Below are positions 24,847 to 36,487 of a stretch of 64,000 nucleotides of DNA, piece by piece (position 1 is the stretch's first letter; the number at the start of each line of letters is the position of its first letter). A program made the position numbers and the translations under genes. Origin of the DNA: Macrobrachium rosenbergii (lineage: Eukaryota > Arthropoda > Malacostraca > Decapoda > Palaemonidae); the NCBI RefSeq assembly GCF_040412425.1, contig NC_089744.1, forward strand, positions 42,424,099 through 42,488,098, read 5' to 3'. A model generated the notes under the pieces. The model saw only the letters and a program-made list of their open reading frames with translations. It made no database searches and was not told the DNA's origin.

Positions 24847-27394
24847 TTACCTTTCTCCAGCACTGTCTATACTTCTGAAGAGCTGTCATGAGACTCAGGC
24901 AAGCCTGAAAAACTGGCTAGGAAAATTATCCCCATCAGGAGAAAAGGGAGTGTTGGCCATTAAAAGCTAGCTAGTAACCATCTTAAGAGGACATTGACTA
25001 CCTATAACATGCTCTTAACTGTCATTGCCCAATGGTGTCTCAGATAACCTCCAGCTCATGGCAGCTGGAGTGGAGGACTACCAGCCTGAACAGCCTCCTT
25101 CCTTCTACTTCTCTTTGCCTCTCTTTCAAGCCAAATCCTGAGAGGAAGACTGAAAGGGCCACAAAGCTCCTGGCCCCTCTTCAGAGAGGATTCAGTAGTC
25201 TGTCAGGCTTTGGCAGAAGTCTGGCCTCTCAACAAGCCAAACACTGATGGAATAGCCACCCTCAAAGGCTTGGCTACAGTCACCTTTGCAGACCTCAAAG
25301 TGCCATAGAAGAATAATGTGTGGTGGATAAGGATGTCCTGAATGTCAAAATGGTGGCTCTCAACAGCTACAATGCCCTTACTCTTCAAAAGGAACAAAGA
25401 GAATCACAACAGAAGCCTGTTACATTGAAGAGAAACTGCTCATAGTCATATCTGTCTCAAAAATAGACAGTGAACAGCACAGCATTGTTTCAACGCCAGG
25501 TTTACCCAAAGATTCCCATGCAGATGTGAGAGGGAAGTCAACATCCTTCCACCTAATACCCATAACCTCCTGAACTTCACCTAAACTTCATTAGAAGACA
25601 CATCAGTGAAGATGATGTCTACCACTAGATTCAGCCAGATGTGTATGCATGGGAAGAGCAGGAAAGGGGTGGAGGTGGGGATGGAAGAGTCATAAAGACT
25701 TGCTGGTGTCAGTGAGTTATTCACTTCCAAAACCTTTTCTATTGCAAAGGGGACCAACTTGCATATTTCTCATAAGGAAGGTCAAAACAGCAAGTCCTAC
25801 CACTATGTAAGGAACAAAATAGGTAGGAATCCAAATATAAAAGGACATGAAGTGCCCAAACACATGCTTATGTTCTTCACACCTTCTTTGCTTTCTTTTC
25901 TTCATTTCCATCATATAGCAAATACAACACAGCACATACAATAAAGACGAAATAGTTTCAACATGCAATCACGAAAGATCATAGCTAAGCGTCTGTCCAC
26001 AATGGTGGTCAAAGAAAAAGTGCTTGGCGTCAGCAGTAAGTGGGGTTTTCCTCCACTTACCCACCTATCTCCAGTTAACTATTGTTATAAAGCTTCTATA
26101 ACCAATTCCGGGTCACGCTAGGGAATACTCCTGCACAATATGAAATGGTTTGTTTTCTTACAGGAACAATTACAAATTGCATTATTCTGAATTTAAAAAC
26201 AAAAATGTTCTATATGTGCTTTTTTAATACAGTACAGTAATTACTGTTACTAATGAATTTAACCTAAGCACAAAGTACCATTCAACTGTTTAGACGTATG
26301 TACTGCAAACCAACTGACCAAGCCAAAATCATAGTGATTAAGTGCAGTAGCTTAATTAACATTTGACATCATACCATACAAATTTTCTATATAGGACAAT
26401 TCTATAGGTGCAACCTATTTAAGTAAGTCTAAATACTTTCTCGTATAGCCACCCTAACAACTGTAGCTCACTTGGAAGGTTCTCACTACCATTAGGCTAA
26501 CGTTTCTTCTTTCCTAGAACACTGTGCTAATACCACAAATTTACCCAAATTTCTACTGTAATACTGATTGGAAGCTCACCAGTTACAGTTTGTCATTAAC
26601 CTATACAAATAGACAGTAAAATTGGCCATAACCATTTCAGTGATACCACATTCAAGCTGTTCGAGATACTGTACTGTATTATATTCATTATATACCGCAG
26701 AGTTAAAGATGTCTCCACTGAGTCATTGACTCATTAATGCCAAATCCAAAAGCCAAGTAGCCTAAAATACATGCAAAAATTAAAAGCAATAAGTAGTAAA
26801 CAAGCCTTGAGGGCTATTCAAACACCACAGTAGCCTAGACTAGCCTAATCTTGGTTCTCTACGTATGCTCACATTAGTTCAAAAGCTTACCATATCTAGT
26901 GCAGAGGCTCACAAACAAGTACCTAGCCACTGAGCACATTCCCCTGTGGTTGCTTGCACCGTAAGACCAATGTATTATGTAGTTTTTTTTTTTTCAAGGT
27001 TTTTCGTTTGCATCTAAATTTTCAGTTAGCCCACAACTTGAAGGTAAACAAAATTCTTTCGTAACTATCTTGTATTTTATGGGATAAACTAATGTTTTTG
27101 TTCCATTCTACATCTAGCAGTAACCAATATTTCCAGATTTCATCAAAGCAATTACTGTACCCCTTACTTCATATGATAGCAATTCACATGCAACATGGGG
27201 TGATGAGGTTTCATGTGGTACACATCAACTTTTTTAAAAATTTCCTTTTTTATTAAAAAAAATTTATAATGTCTCATAAAGGCGAACCAATATTTTTTTT
27301 TAGAATTTTAATGATCTTGTTAAAAAAAAATTTCCAAATTTCATGGGAAAGAACTCAGCACACTGAAGTGGATTGCAGTAAATTTGTAATTTAA
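24847..27394. other. Unassigned; partial similarity to 34850-35150
   Basis: 25735-26095 shares ctattgcaaaggggaccaac, atagtttcaacatg and aagaaaaagt(g/a)cttg with 34875-35150, spaced alike, so both are copies of one dispersed noncoding repeat, plausibly a DIRS-like 5' end. 26100-27394 is AT-rich with nothing recognised. Confidence 0.35.
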
Positions 27395-27464
27395 AGTTGA
27401 AAAATATAACATTTTAAAAGTAATTTGTATTTTTCCTGATATACAAACTAGGTCCTCTCAAGTA

Positions 27465-27723
27465 CAGGCAGTCCCCGGTTATTGGTGAGGGTTCCGTTCC
27501 GGTGGCATAATGATAAGCAAAAATCTCCAATAACCAAAAATTGGCGATTTTTGGTTATTGGCACCTCTGTTAGGTATGTATCAGTGCCAATACTTGATTA
27601 TCAGCACCGACAAGTGGAAATCAGCTCATATCAGTGTAGAAAATCACCAATTTTTGTTGCTTCACAAGCACCGAAAAACTGGACCGCCGATAACCGAGCC
27701 TGCCGATAACCGGGGACTGCCTG
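27465..27723. mobile_element. TA-flanked MITE (CAGGCAGTCCCCGG termini), copy B, intact
   Basis: 259 bp with CAGGCAGTCCCCGGTTAT at the left and ataaccggggactgcctg at the right, perfect terminal inverted repeats flanked by TA on both sides. The interior holds smaller palindromes (ccaaaaattgg, cgatttttggttattgg). Inserted into sequence (tttgtatttttcctgatata then caaac) typical of a DIRS-like terminus. Confidence 0.85.
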
Positions 27724-27825
27724 TAAAAGTACCTCAGCACAAGATTGAGGCTTGGTGAGGTTGAGGATTGGTTGAGGTAGTATCATGAAGCAAGACTCTT
27801 GCTAATACAGCCTGGGAAATTAAGT

Positions 27826-28135
27826 TTTCATAATAAAACTAATATTGTAATACTTACCTCAACACCTGAATTAGCCCTGGTTACCCACCAGCCCGAACTA
27901 TATCCCAGTAACTTTTACCCACCAATTGGGTAATTAACTGTCAGCATTACCAACGCTTACAGGAAATCTTGTCAAGATGAGTTACCTGAAGCACCAATGG
28001 CAATGCTGCTGCAAGTCCCAGCCATGCGAGACCAGGTTCCCCAACTGCGTAATTCACTAATCAAATTGAAGTGGGGAGGAAGGTGGGAATCATTCAGGTA
28101 AATATTACAATATTAGTTTTATTATGAAAACTTCA
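27826..28135. repeat. DIRS-like terminal module (left end of 27826-31310)
   Basis: Bounded by inverse copies: gttttcataataaaactaat then attgtaatacttacct at the left, aggtaaatattacaatatta then gttttattatgaaaac at the right. Same boundaries and size as 22207-22531. Confidence 0.78.
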
Positions 28136-28249
28136 CATTGAAATACACTCCCTGAACACCTGAATTAGCCCGAGTAACAAAATTTTAAGGAGGTGGGATC
28201 AATCTAATTTCAGTCCAACCTGCCAAACGGGAAGGCAGGTAACTCATTA

Positions 28250-28620
28250 TTCACCTACTCTGTCTATATGCATGTGTCCTCACCTGGTTATCCACTTGGC
28301 AGGAGAGAATGCCTGTAGAGAAAGAACCCTCGACGTCAGTCGCAAGTCTTGATACTATCTGAGTCGAGCTACCTCTCATGTGGTATTCAAACCTCCTCAT
28401 GGATAAAGGGTGGCAAAACCAACCTACCATGTGGCTAATCACAGCCTCCCATGAGTAGCGGAGAACGACGACCTCCCATGTGGCTAATCAAAGCACTCTC
28501 ATGCATGGAGGGGACGATGAACCTGCCATGTGGCTAATCAAATCACTCTTATGTATGGAGGGGTACAATGAACCTCCCATGTGGCCATTGTAGCCTCGTA
28601 TGTATGGAGGAGAAGTTGAA
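28250..28620. repeat. Minisatellite: CCTCCCATGTGGCTAATCA units
   Basis: Units of about 55 bp at roughly 28370, 28420, 28470, 28520 and 28570: (a)cctnccatgtggctaatca, then ctc(t/c)(t/c)atg(n)atggaggg. Each unit is itself partly self-complementary (cctcccatg against catgnatggagg). Lies just downstream of the recombinase. Confidence 0.75.
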
Positions 28621-28840
28621 TGTGCAGTCTCTTCGGGTTCTTCACCGTATGATGCAGCCGACACCTGTGCAGAAGAGGGGGGGGGGGTTGGAGAAAGATC
28701 CTATCGATCTGGCTCAGCCTAGTTTCATCATGCTAATGTGCTGCCTAATGCTCCCCCTATGGATCCTGGTCAATTGAGAATTCCGAACTCTTAGCCTATC
28801 TTGAATAGCTAACTCTCCCCCCCTGCGCCTTATCCTGCAC

Positions 28841-29521
28841 TTACAAGATCATGTTGGCCACCATGAAAGGACCCAGTGAGTAACCCTTCTCCGACGAAAA
28901 TCGGATGTCCCTGAGGTAAAAGGTTGTAAAGTCCGACACCGACTTCCAAGTGGCTGCTTCTAAAATCGCCGACACCAAATAATTCCTAAGGAAGGCCAAA
29001 GATGTCGCCATTCCTCTGATACTATGTGCCCTCAGACACGCAAACGAAGTCGAAGGTTCCGAAGTTGATGAAGAACCTTCTGACGCTTGCTGGATAACCT
29101 CCCGAATAAAGAAACTGATTGCGTTCTTGGAGATCGAATGCGATGGGCATTTAGGAGAGACGAATAATGTTCTCGGGTGAGGCAAAAGTTTCTTGGTCCG
29201 AGACAGATAGACTTTTAAAGCCCTAACTGGGCATAATAGCATCTCGGAAGCGTCGCCTCCTACAAAGTCTTCTAAGGATGAGACTTTGAATGCCCTTGGC
29301 AAAGGATTCATTTCCGATTCGGACTTTGCCACGAATTCCGGTAGGTAAGAGAGAAAAGTATCTTTCCCTGAAAAGGAGACTGTTCTGGATACCGCCCGAA
29401 TTTCTCCGATTCTCTTGGCCGTAGCCAGCGCAATTATAAATAGAACTTTCTTACTTAATTGCCTTAGCGGCAGAGACCCTAAAGGTTTGAAGGCTGCCGA
29501 TCTTAGGAAATTCAATACCAC
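28841..29521 (-). CDS. DIRS-like tyrosine recombinase catalytic domain, open frame
   Basis: 226 codons without interruption. Visible catalytic landmarks of the tyrosine recombinase fold: ATAKRIGEIRAV (first Arg), RAHSIRGMATSLAF (H-x-x-R), ATWKSVSDFTTFYLRD (Trp/His region and nucleophilic Tyr). LCPVRALKVYLSRT and SKNAISFFIREVIQQA are typical of the DIRS type. The product would insert the retroelement by recombination of a circular DNA intermediate. The N-terminal SAM-like part (29613 upward) is separated by a (GT)n tract and frame change, so a complete enzyme is unlikely, although the catalytic half looks intact. The ATG at 29521 is internal by homology and not the original start. Confidence 0.8.
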   Translation of the reverse strand: MVLNFLRSAAFKPLGSLPLRQLSKKVLFIIALATAKRIGEIRAVSRTVSFSGKDTFLSYLPEFVAKSESEMNPLPRAFKVSSLEDFVGGDASEMLLCPVRALKVYLSRTKKLLPHPRTLFVSPKCPSHSISKNAISFFIREVIQQASEGSSSTSEPSTSFACLRAHSIRGMATSLAFLRNYLVSAILEAATWKSVSDFTTFYLRDIRFSSEKGYSLGPFMVANMIL

Positions 29522-29526
29522 CGCTA

Positions 29527-29528
<2 letters not shown>

Positions 29529-29599
<71 letters not shown>
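29529..29599. repeat. (GT)n microsatellite within the recombinase gene
   Basis: About 71 bp of perfect GT between the N-terminal and catalytic parts of the recombinase. Confidence 0.95.
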
Positions 29600-29601
<2 letters not shown>

Positions 29602-29612
29602 AATTGGGCGCT

Positions 29613-30120
29613 CTATTTTTTAAAAGATCTTAACAGACCATGGAGAGTCTTGCTGGTTGAGAGTTCCACCTGTACCCAGCAATTGTAGAGTAAGAAAGTA
29701 TCTTGTCTCTCCTTAAAAATAGCAAGAAGTTTGCTACTTTCGCAACTGTCCGGTGCGAAATACAGCGTCCTTGTTTCCGGCACCATCCATGATACATTGC
29801 CCACCTGGCCTGGTATAACTTCCTGGTTGAATTCCTTGAGCAGAAAGACAGTTGTCTAGCCACTGCTTTAGAGAGTCCTGCATGATGGGCTGCTTGCTGG
29901 ACAGTCTCCACAAAGCTAGCTTCAGCACGCGGAGGTTCTGGTGGAAGTAGTGGAAGTGCAGCTGTTTGAGTAAATCTCTCCTCTCTGGGAGGAATACCGG
30001 AACTTCTGTCAACAAGTCCAGGAGGTCCAGAAACCAAGGTCTCTGGGGCCAGAATCGGCAGATCAGGGTCATTTGAGTGTTCTTGCAGATCCTGAGTTTA
30101 GCTAGCACTTCCTGTATCAT
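29613..30120 (-). pseudogene. DIRS-like recombinase N-terminal (core-binding) region, broken
   Basis: Frames give SKAVARQLSFCSRNSTRKLY, QARWAMYHGWCRKQG, TVAKVANFLLFLRRDK and LSYSTIAGY, the SAM-like helical domain that precedes the catalytic domain, preceded by PLLPPEPPRAEASFVETVQQ linker sequence. Two overlapping frames are needed, so it carries at least one indel. Confidence 0.65.
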
Positions 30121-30267
30121 CCCAAAGGGAGGAAATGCATAAGCTTATAAGTTGTCCCATGGGTGCAACATTGTGTCTGTCCCACAGGACATGGGGTCCG
30201 CTACAGGGGAGAAGTAAACTGGAAGGCGATGGTTCAACCTGGTGGCGAATAGGTCCACTATAGCTGG

Positions 30268-30961
30268 TCATCTCTTGAGCAGCAGTTGCACCTCGTCTTG
30301 CACTAAAGTCCATTCTCCCCGAGAACTTCCTGAGACCGACTCAGAGCGTCCGCCAAGAAATTGAGCTTTCCCGACAAGAATTGGGGAATGAGCGAAACTG
30401 TGTGTTCCTCGCACCAACAGAGAACTCTGTGCTACATCGTTCAACACCTGTGATCTTGTTCCCCCCCCTCCTTTTTGAGATACGATACTGCTGTAACATT
30501 GTCGCAGAACAACGCTACAGTCCTGTTGCTTACCTGTTCTGCAAAGCAACTTAGAGCCTCCTCGACTGCTCTTAATTTATGAGCTCCTCCCGATCCAGAT
30601 CCCTCCAAAGGCCCTGAGCCTGGGATTCCTACAGGGTTGCACCCCAACCCTGATCTGAGGCATCTGTGTACAGATGTACGTCTGGAAGGGGGGAGTCCAA
30701 TCTTACACCGGTGGTCAGATGATGTTCCACTGACCACCACCGAAGATAATTCAGGCAAGAATCGTCCCAGATTATCTGTGCACAATCAGTGAGTTGCAGC
30801 ATCTCCAGCAGTAGTGGTGTCGGTTGCAGTAGCTGTAGCCGAAGTTGAAGCAGTAGCGGTATCCAAGGGCGGCATCTTTTTATCCAATCTATCCATCGCG
30901 AGTCCAAAACAAGCCAGAGTCCAGACATGAGAGAAAAATCCAATGCCAAGTGACAGAACAA
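30268..30961 (-). pseudogene. DIRS-like RNase H domain, frameshifted
   Basis: Order on the minus strand: VHLYTDASDQGWGATL (first catalytic Asp), AHKLRAVEEALSCF (Glu), RTVALFCDNVTAVSYLKKEG (second Asp), LNDVAQSSLL, then HSPILVGKAQFLGGRSES, the usual end of the DIRS RNase H. Three frames alternate, so it is inactive. No reverse transcriptase precedes it. Confidence 0.7.
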
Positions 30962-31089
30962 TCCAGGCGAAAAAGGCGAAAAACCGGTCCAAGTTGTTAT
31001 CCAATATCAATAAAGTCAGTATATGGGGGTCGGGCTAATAACCAAAAGTTCGCCTGAAGCAGGAAACATCCATGCAGCAAGGCGAACAT

Positions 31090-31293
31090 AAAGCAATTAG
31101 GGAACCCAGTCTCGTGCGGCTGGGACTTGCAGCAGCATTGCCAACGGTGCTGCAGGTAACTCATCTTGACAAAATTTCCTGTAAGTGTTGGTAACGCTGA
31201 CAGTTAATTACCCAATTGGTGGGTGAAAGTTATGGGGATATAGTTCAGGCTGGTGGATAACCAGGGCTAATTCAGGTGTTCAGGGAGTGTACT
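31090..31293. repeat. Right inverted terminal repeat of the DIRS-like element
   Basis: Inverse of 27865-28040; immediately outside begins another terminal module of a second DIRS-like family at 31311. Confidence 0.75.
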
Positions 31294-31310
31294 GCAATAT
31301 GACATTTTTA

Positions 31311-32220
31311 TGACAAAATAAAGTTATATATACTTACCAAGTAATTACATGGCTATAGTTTCTATTAGCCAGCAGCTAAAAATTCTGAATTTCGTGGGTT
31401 GCGCTATTTTGTTTGGCTGGTTGACCAACCCCGCCCACTTTCAGGATAAGAGGGGAACAACTAGTAAAAGGATTCAATTTGTTGATGCCATAATGTTCAT
31501 GTGAGGAGAGGAGGGAGGGCTCCAATCATGTAATTACTTGGTAAGTATAAAATTTTATTTTATCATAAGTAACTTACCAAGTAATTGCATTGCTGATCCC
31601 CACATCGACAGGAGGTGGGATGCATGAACAAATCAACCCCAAAACATTAGTAATGGCAATGAATTTGATAACAGAAAAGATTGCTAGCATTAAAAATGCC
31701 AGTTTCCTTACCTGCTAAGGGAGCTACTGCAGGAAGTTACTGCCTCTATTGGCACTCTCCTTATTGTATACTGTAGTGGCGATGCGGTATAGCTGAGGCT
31801 CACCTATTATATTAGTAGGTACCTTGTAGCAAGGATGATTCCAATTGCTGACAAAGGTAATAATGTTGCTCCTGCCCAGGGTGCCATACAGAAAATACAA
31901 TGAAATAAACATCACCTAATACCATAAAAAGTTAAAAACCACTGCCCAACTACGAAGGAATGGAGGGCACTCCAGTACAGGAGCAGATGGACCACAGATA
32001 TGCCAGAGGCATTGCCACAGCATACATGAAGGCCAGCAATGGCAGCAATCGATTCACATCAGCGGGAACAGAGTCAGAACGATCCTGACGTGGAACTATG
32101 TCATCCAGCCAGGTATTGTGGTCGATCCCAAAGCAACACTAAATGAACATTGGGACTCCTTCATGTGAGATATCCCCTGAGATATCCAACCAACTACTGC
32201 TGTGTCTGCGATGCTCACTG
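31311..32220. mobile_element. Second DIRS-like family, terminal module and flank
   Basis: 31311-31590 runs from atttttatgacaaaataaag, ttaccaagtaattacatggc and aaaaattctgaatttcgtgg to the inverted pair aattacttggtaagt/acttaccaagtaatt (31533-31585). 31590-31985 matches 20830-21220 in order (ggaggtgggat, accttgctg/ttccttacctg, agcaaggatgattcc/caagggatgatccc, gggcactccagtac). No recombinase follows in this copy. Confidence 0.6.
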
Positions 32221-33785
32221 TCAACCTGAAAGAAAAAGCAAAGATGATTAGAGAGGGAAACGCCTCTAGCTACGAGGGGAACTGCCCTATGCAGCGAGAG
32301 GAGGTACCCAAGAAGAGGTCACCTGACAGGGCCCCCGCCCCCTAGCGGTCTTCGCCAACAAGTGAGAGAAGAGGGCAAAGGAGAGAGATCTCTACCGAAG
32401 GAGAGATAAGGAAGAACCTACGGGGAGAGAAAAGGATGGAGGGGAGGCCACCAAGGGCGCAGTGGAAGCCTAACTTAAAGATGACGTCTGCAACCTCCCA
32501 CCCACCCCGCAACTCTCTAAGTGCAGGCGGTGAAAACAACACTCACACAAGTAGGAAGGAAGTAGTCATGCCCTTGTACACTGAGGGCAGGAGCCCAAGA
32601 AGGGAAGTGAACTCTTACGTCTCGATCAATGTAGGGGAGCGAAGATATTACGTCCCAATCTAATATTTCTGATTGTACACGGGAATGCCTTCAGTATCTA
32701 AATATAGGGCTACTGGAAGAGAAGCATTACCATTCGGTTACGCTCCTTTAAATAGGCCCTTGGCTATCAAACCCAAGACACAGCGCAGGGGAATGACGGC
32801 TATGCACGGTTATCACAAGTCGTGGGTTGGTACTAATAAATATCAAACAAACGTAATATATACACAAAAATACATTAAGCTCCCACCGGGATAATAAGAG
32901 CTTAACAACAGTCAGGCGGAGAGATCTGAAACCACATCTGCAACGCATGATGACCAAAAGCAAACTGGAATGTTTACATTCGGGCAGGTGGGTATTCCCG
33001 CCTACCTGGTGGTAGTTACTGCCTAACCACCTTGCTCAAGAGTTTAACGGCCATTTCCAGCCTATGCTGAAAGTAATTCCTAATGTAAAGGACCGATGGT
33101 TTGTACATCGTGTCAGAACAAATGATAAATTTTTAATAAACTTAGGTCCTTAATATCAACTGTTTTCCAAGTAAATTACACAAACTCGTACCTTCGAATT
33201 TACACACAATGAAACCCATTGCTTCTAAAGAAAGAGTAAACTCTCAGAGTGAGAACCAGATGTAGCAGTTTAGGGAACTGGTTCATGACCCAAACTACAA
33301 GCCAACAAAATTGTAATCTGGCAACCTTTCACACAAAAACCCTCCATCTGCACAACCATGACCTGGGGATCCTGCATGCTTACACTGGGATTTCTGGATG
33401 AAACAGAAACCACCTGAGGGTTTGCACATACATATCATCACAATATGCAGCAGCAAACTATTATGGATGAACCTTTTATCTATGTGAGCATGTTCCAAGG
33501 ATCATACAAGCACAACTCTTCTCTGTGTACCCTGGCAAAAGTACAAAACAGCAGGAGTCCAGGATAGTCTTCATTTTTGGGAGAAAACTGGGTCAACCCA
33601 ACCTACAGCAGACATCTCACCCCAGTTAAGCAAATGCCATAGCCAACCCCAAAGAAAGAAGGCACTCACTTGGAGTCTGACAGAACTTCTTGTGAGAAGG
33701 ATTCCAAGATGAACTTTTCTTCTTCCCATAAAAGGGAGAACAGCAAATGAAGAGAAGGATGAGCTTCACAGTGAGGAGGAGGAAG

Positions 33786-33787
<2 letters not shown>
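32221..33787. other. No recognisable gene
   Basis: 33000-33150 (gggtattcccgcctacctgg, tggtttgtacatcgtg) resembles the outer parts of DIRS-like ends, weakly. Otherwise nothing. Confidence 0.3.

Positions 33788-33831
<44 letters not shown>
33788..33831. repeat. (TA)n microsatellite
   Basis: 44 bp of perfect TA. Confidence 0.95.
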
Positions 33832-33833
<2 letters not shown>

Positions 33834-34221
33834 TTGCTATACTTATCCCCGTCAGCTAAATACAAGATGTGTTGAGGCAGGATGTAATGTCACAGGAGTA
33901 TGGCCTGTGCTTTATACCAGCAAGATGTCTCTACAGGAGGCTCAACAACACTGAGTTACTTAGTAGAAACAACAGCAGGAAGAGCAGTTAAAGGGTCAGA
34001 CATTTGTCAGTGCTCTGACAAAGCCACCAGTGTAGCACTGGTCGGTTGACAGTGAAACACGAACACAAGCCACAGTCTCGCCTAGGGAGAGCTCAGGACA
34101 CGCACCTGGAGAGTGCTCAACACGTGCACCTAGGTCAGCACTATCAGTGAGCACAAAGCTGGTCACCTAACCTAAAGTGCATACCCCTCTAAGCAGGCCA
34201 AAGGAAACCCAGCAGAGATTA

Positions 34222-34225
<4 letters not shown>

Positions 34226-34293
<68 letters not shown>
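34226..34293. repeat. (GA)n microsatellite
   Basis: 68 bp of perfect GA. Confidence 0.95.
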
Positions 34294-34296
<3 letters not shown>

Positions 34297-34390
34297 TACA
34301 ATTCAGGAAGAAGGAGCTAAACGACTCAGCAATAAATTTGTATTTTAATACCAGCCTCACTCACTTGTACACTGTATGTAGTACAACCAG

Positions 34391-34604
34391 CTCTTAGCCC
34401 TTTGTTGGCAGTTGGTTGAGCTTCAGACCGTCATTCGATGGACCGAGTTCGAGGCTGATGAAAGTTAGAGGAATTTATTTCTGGTGATAGAAAATTTCTC
34501 GCTATAATGTGGTTCGGACAGCAGAGATTGGTTCTTAGCCACGTAAAATAAGTCTAATCCTTCGGGCCAGCCCTAGGAGAGCTGTTAATCAGCTCAGTGG
34601 TCTA
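34391..34604 (+). mobile_element. tRNA-derived SINE, copy C
   Basis: A-box-like ggcagttggttgagcttc and a good B box gaccgagttcgaggc, then ttagaggaatttatttctgg, aatgtggttcgga, ttcttagccacgtaaaataa and the end gctgttaatcagctcagtgg. Shorter than copy B through loss of the ccacaataagctgtaggtcc block. Confidence 0.8.
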
Positions 34605-36480
34605 TATACTTACTTACTTACAACCACCGCTCAGGCATGAATGTCAAAATATACACAGAGACTTTAAATATCTTGGTAAATGTAAATTTTTGATAGACAT
34701 TAAAGTGCTTTTTGTATTAAATACTTTAAGGAAAACTGAATACAAAGCAAAAAAACTCACAATATTGAAGACTTGTAAGAGTTAATAAATGACAATTCTG
34801 CAATATCAAAAGTGGCATTCCCCTCTGAGGAAACCAGTAAAGTTCTTATTGACTTCCTATGAAGCTGCCAAACCTCTCTATTGCAAAGGAGACCAGCCAG
34901 CACACTCCTCACATTACCTACCATTACAACACAATGTAACTACTGAAAGAAAAATATATATATAAATAGTTTCAACATGATGGTCAGTCTGAGCACACCA
35001 TATCTTGAGTTGCCTGCACCCGAAGAAAAAGTACTTGAAGACAGCATTTGAGTTAGGGGTTGCAATCACTTATTCACCTACGTCCATTTGGGCTAACTAC
35101 CTTGTTAACAAATTTTATCACGTATATTTCTAGCTCACACTGACGAAAACTCCTGGGTTACATGTAAGGATGTGGTTTGTATTTCTGTAGGAACAAATAT
35201 TCATTTAACCCAAACATGACAGGATACCCTACGCCTAGACAGCACAGAATGTAAAGGAGATGGCTACATGGAGATATCACTTATTAATGCGATTATTTTT
35301 CAAAACACTATAGAAATGGATGTTTGTAATACAGTAGTGGGGAGGTAATTTGAGAAATTCACCATATTTTGTTGATGTATTTATGTTCATCGACAAGAAA
35401 TGCCGTGTTTAGTATTAGACCTTTGGGGATGAAAGCAATGCTATACACAAGAGAACAAAACTTCAGTTACCTCTGTAAATTTCTCAAATAATCTCACCTG
35501 TACTGCATTGCAATACATAGCGTAAAACCTTTTCTAGCCTATGTTTTTCAGTCAAGGAATTATATTAACAGTTGTTAGGCCTATCTTCGTGGGGCCTTCA
35601 CCTTGGCATTTACCTTTTCATGTTAACCGCCTGATATGGACAAAACCGTAAAAGCTTTCTGCATTAGGAAAGGTAAGTGGCTCGGACGATGAAGAAAAGG
35701 GGAGAATGCTCAGTGGGGAGGTACTTGTATGCTGGCCCTAATTTGTTCCATATTCCCTAAGGTAGGCTAGGAACCCCATGCTTGGAATAGGCTAGGCTAA
35801 TTTTCGCGTTTTACCTACAGGAACTACGAACAATAGCCGTAAAACATTACTGTGCGACGGGACTGGACCCTCATGCCTAATTTTGAGACGAAACTCACAG
35901 CGTATGGTAACCGAATACTGCCTAGCCTAGACCTGCCCCTACAGGAGCCTAAAAGGAATGAACAAGGACCAGAGGAAACATTCGTTAATATAACCTATAA
36001 TATTTGTTATATCGATCAATATGAACTGTCTGTCAGCCTTACCATGCATCTGGAAATATTCGCAATTCAAACGTATTACAAAATCATGCCAAAACAGAAT
36101 AAATTCTCATTAATATCAACACAAACAAGATGTCTGCAAAAACAAATTTTCCACTACACCCCGTATGAAAAAGGTCACTTCCGAGTAATGTCTCCTTCAC
36201 TTGGATAGTACTGAACGGCTCTTCTTAATTCATATACGACATTTTATATATTTAACAACAATTGTACAGCTATCTTAATATGATAACTAAGGAGTTTATT
36301 AAAGAGTAATGACTCTTACTCACTTCTGCTTTGGTTTCGAGGATTTCACTACATAGTGATGTTAAAGAGCGATAAAATTACTAATAATTTTCTAGAAACT
36401 ACTACCTTAGAGTAAAGATTTTCACTATTCCGTTGAAGAAAACATGGTTAATTTTAAGAAGCATTATCTGTGTATACCCA
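34605..36480. other. Unassigned; contains a repeat shared with 25735-26095
   Basis: 34875-35150 matches the 25.7-kb repeat described there. A 118-codon frame at 35852-36208 is not recognised and has no splice support. Confidence 0.3.
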
Positions 36481-36487
36481 CACTTAC

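Larger units (their letters stand above)
27826..31310 (-). mobile_element. DIRS-like retroelement, internally deleted, with inverted termini
   Basis: About 3.5 kb. 27865-28040 is the inverse of 31090-31293 with roughly 90% identity by eye (cctgaattagccctggtta, ccaattgggtaattaactgt, gcaatgctgctgcaagtccc). Between them on the minus strand are RNase H, a recombinase N-terminal region and a recombinase catalytic domain. Gag and reverse transcriptase are absent: the right terminus joins almost directly to RNase H. Inverted termini and a tyrosine recombinase instead of integrase define the DIRS order. Confidence 0.75.

Noticed and set aside
28620..28690. G-run at 28677-28688 as a regulatory G-quadruplex
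   Set aside because: A single mononucleotide G run, with no further G tracts spaced suitably nearby.
35852..36208. 118-codon plus-strand open frame
   Set aside because: No recognisable domain, AT-rich end, no splice partner; length is within chance for this composition.
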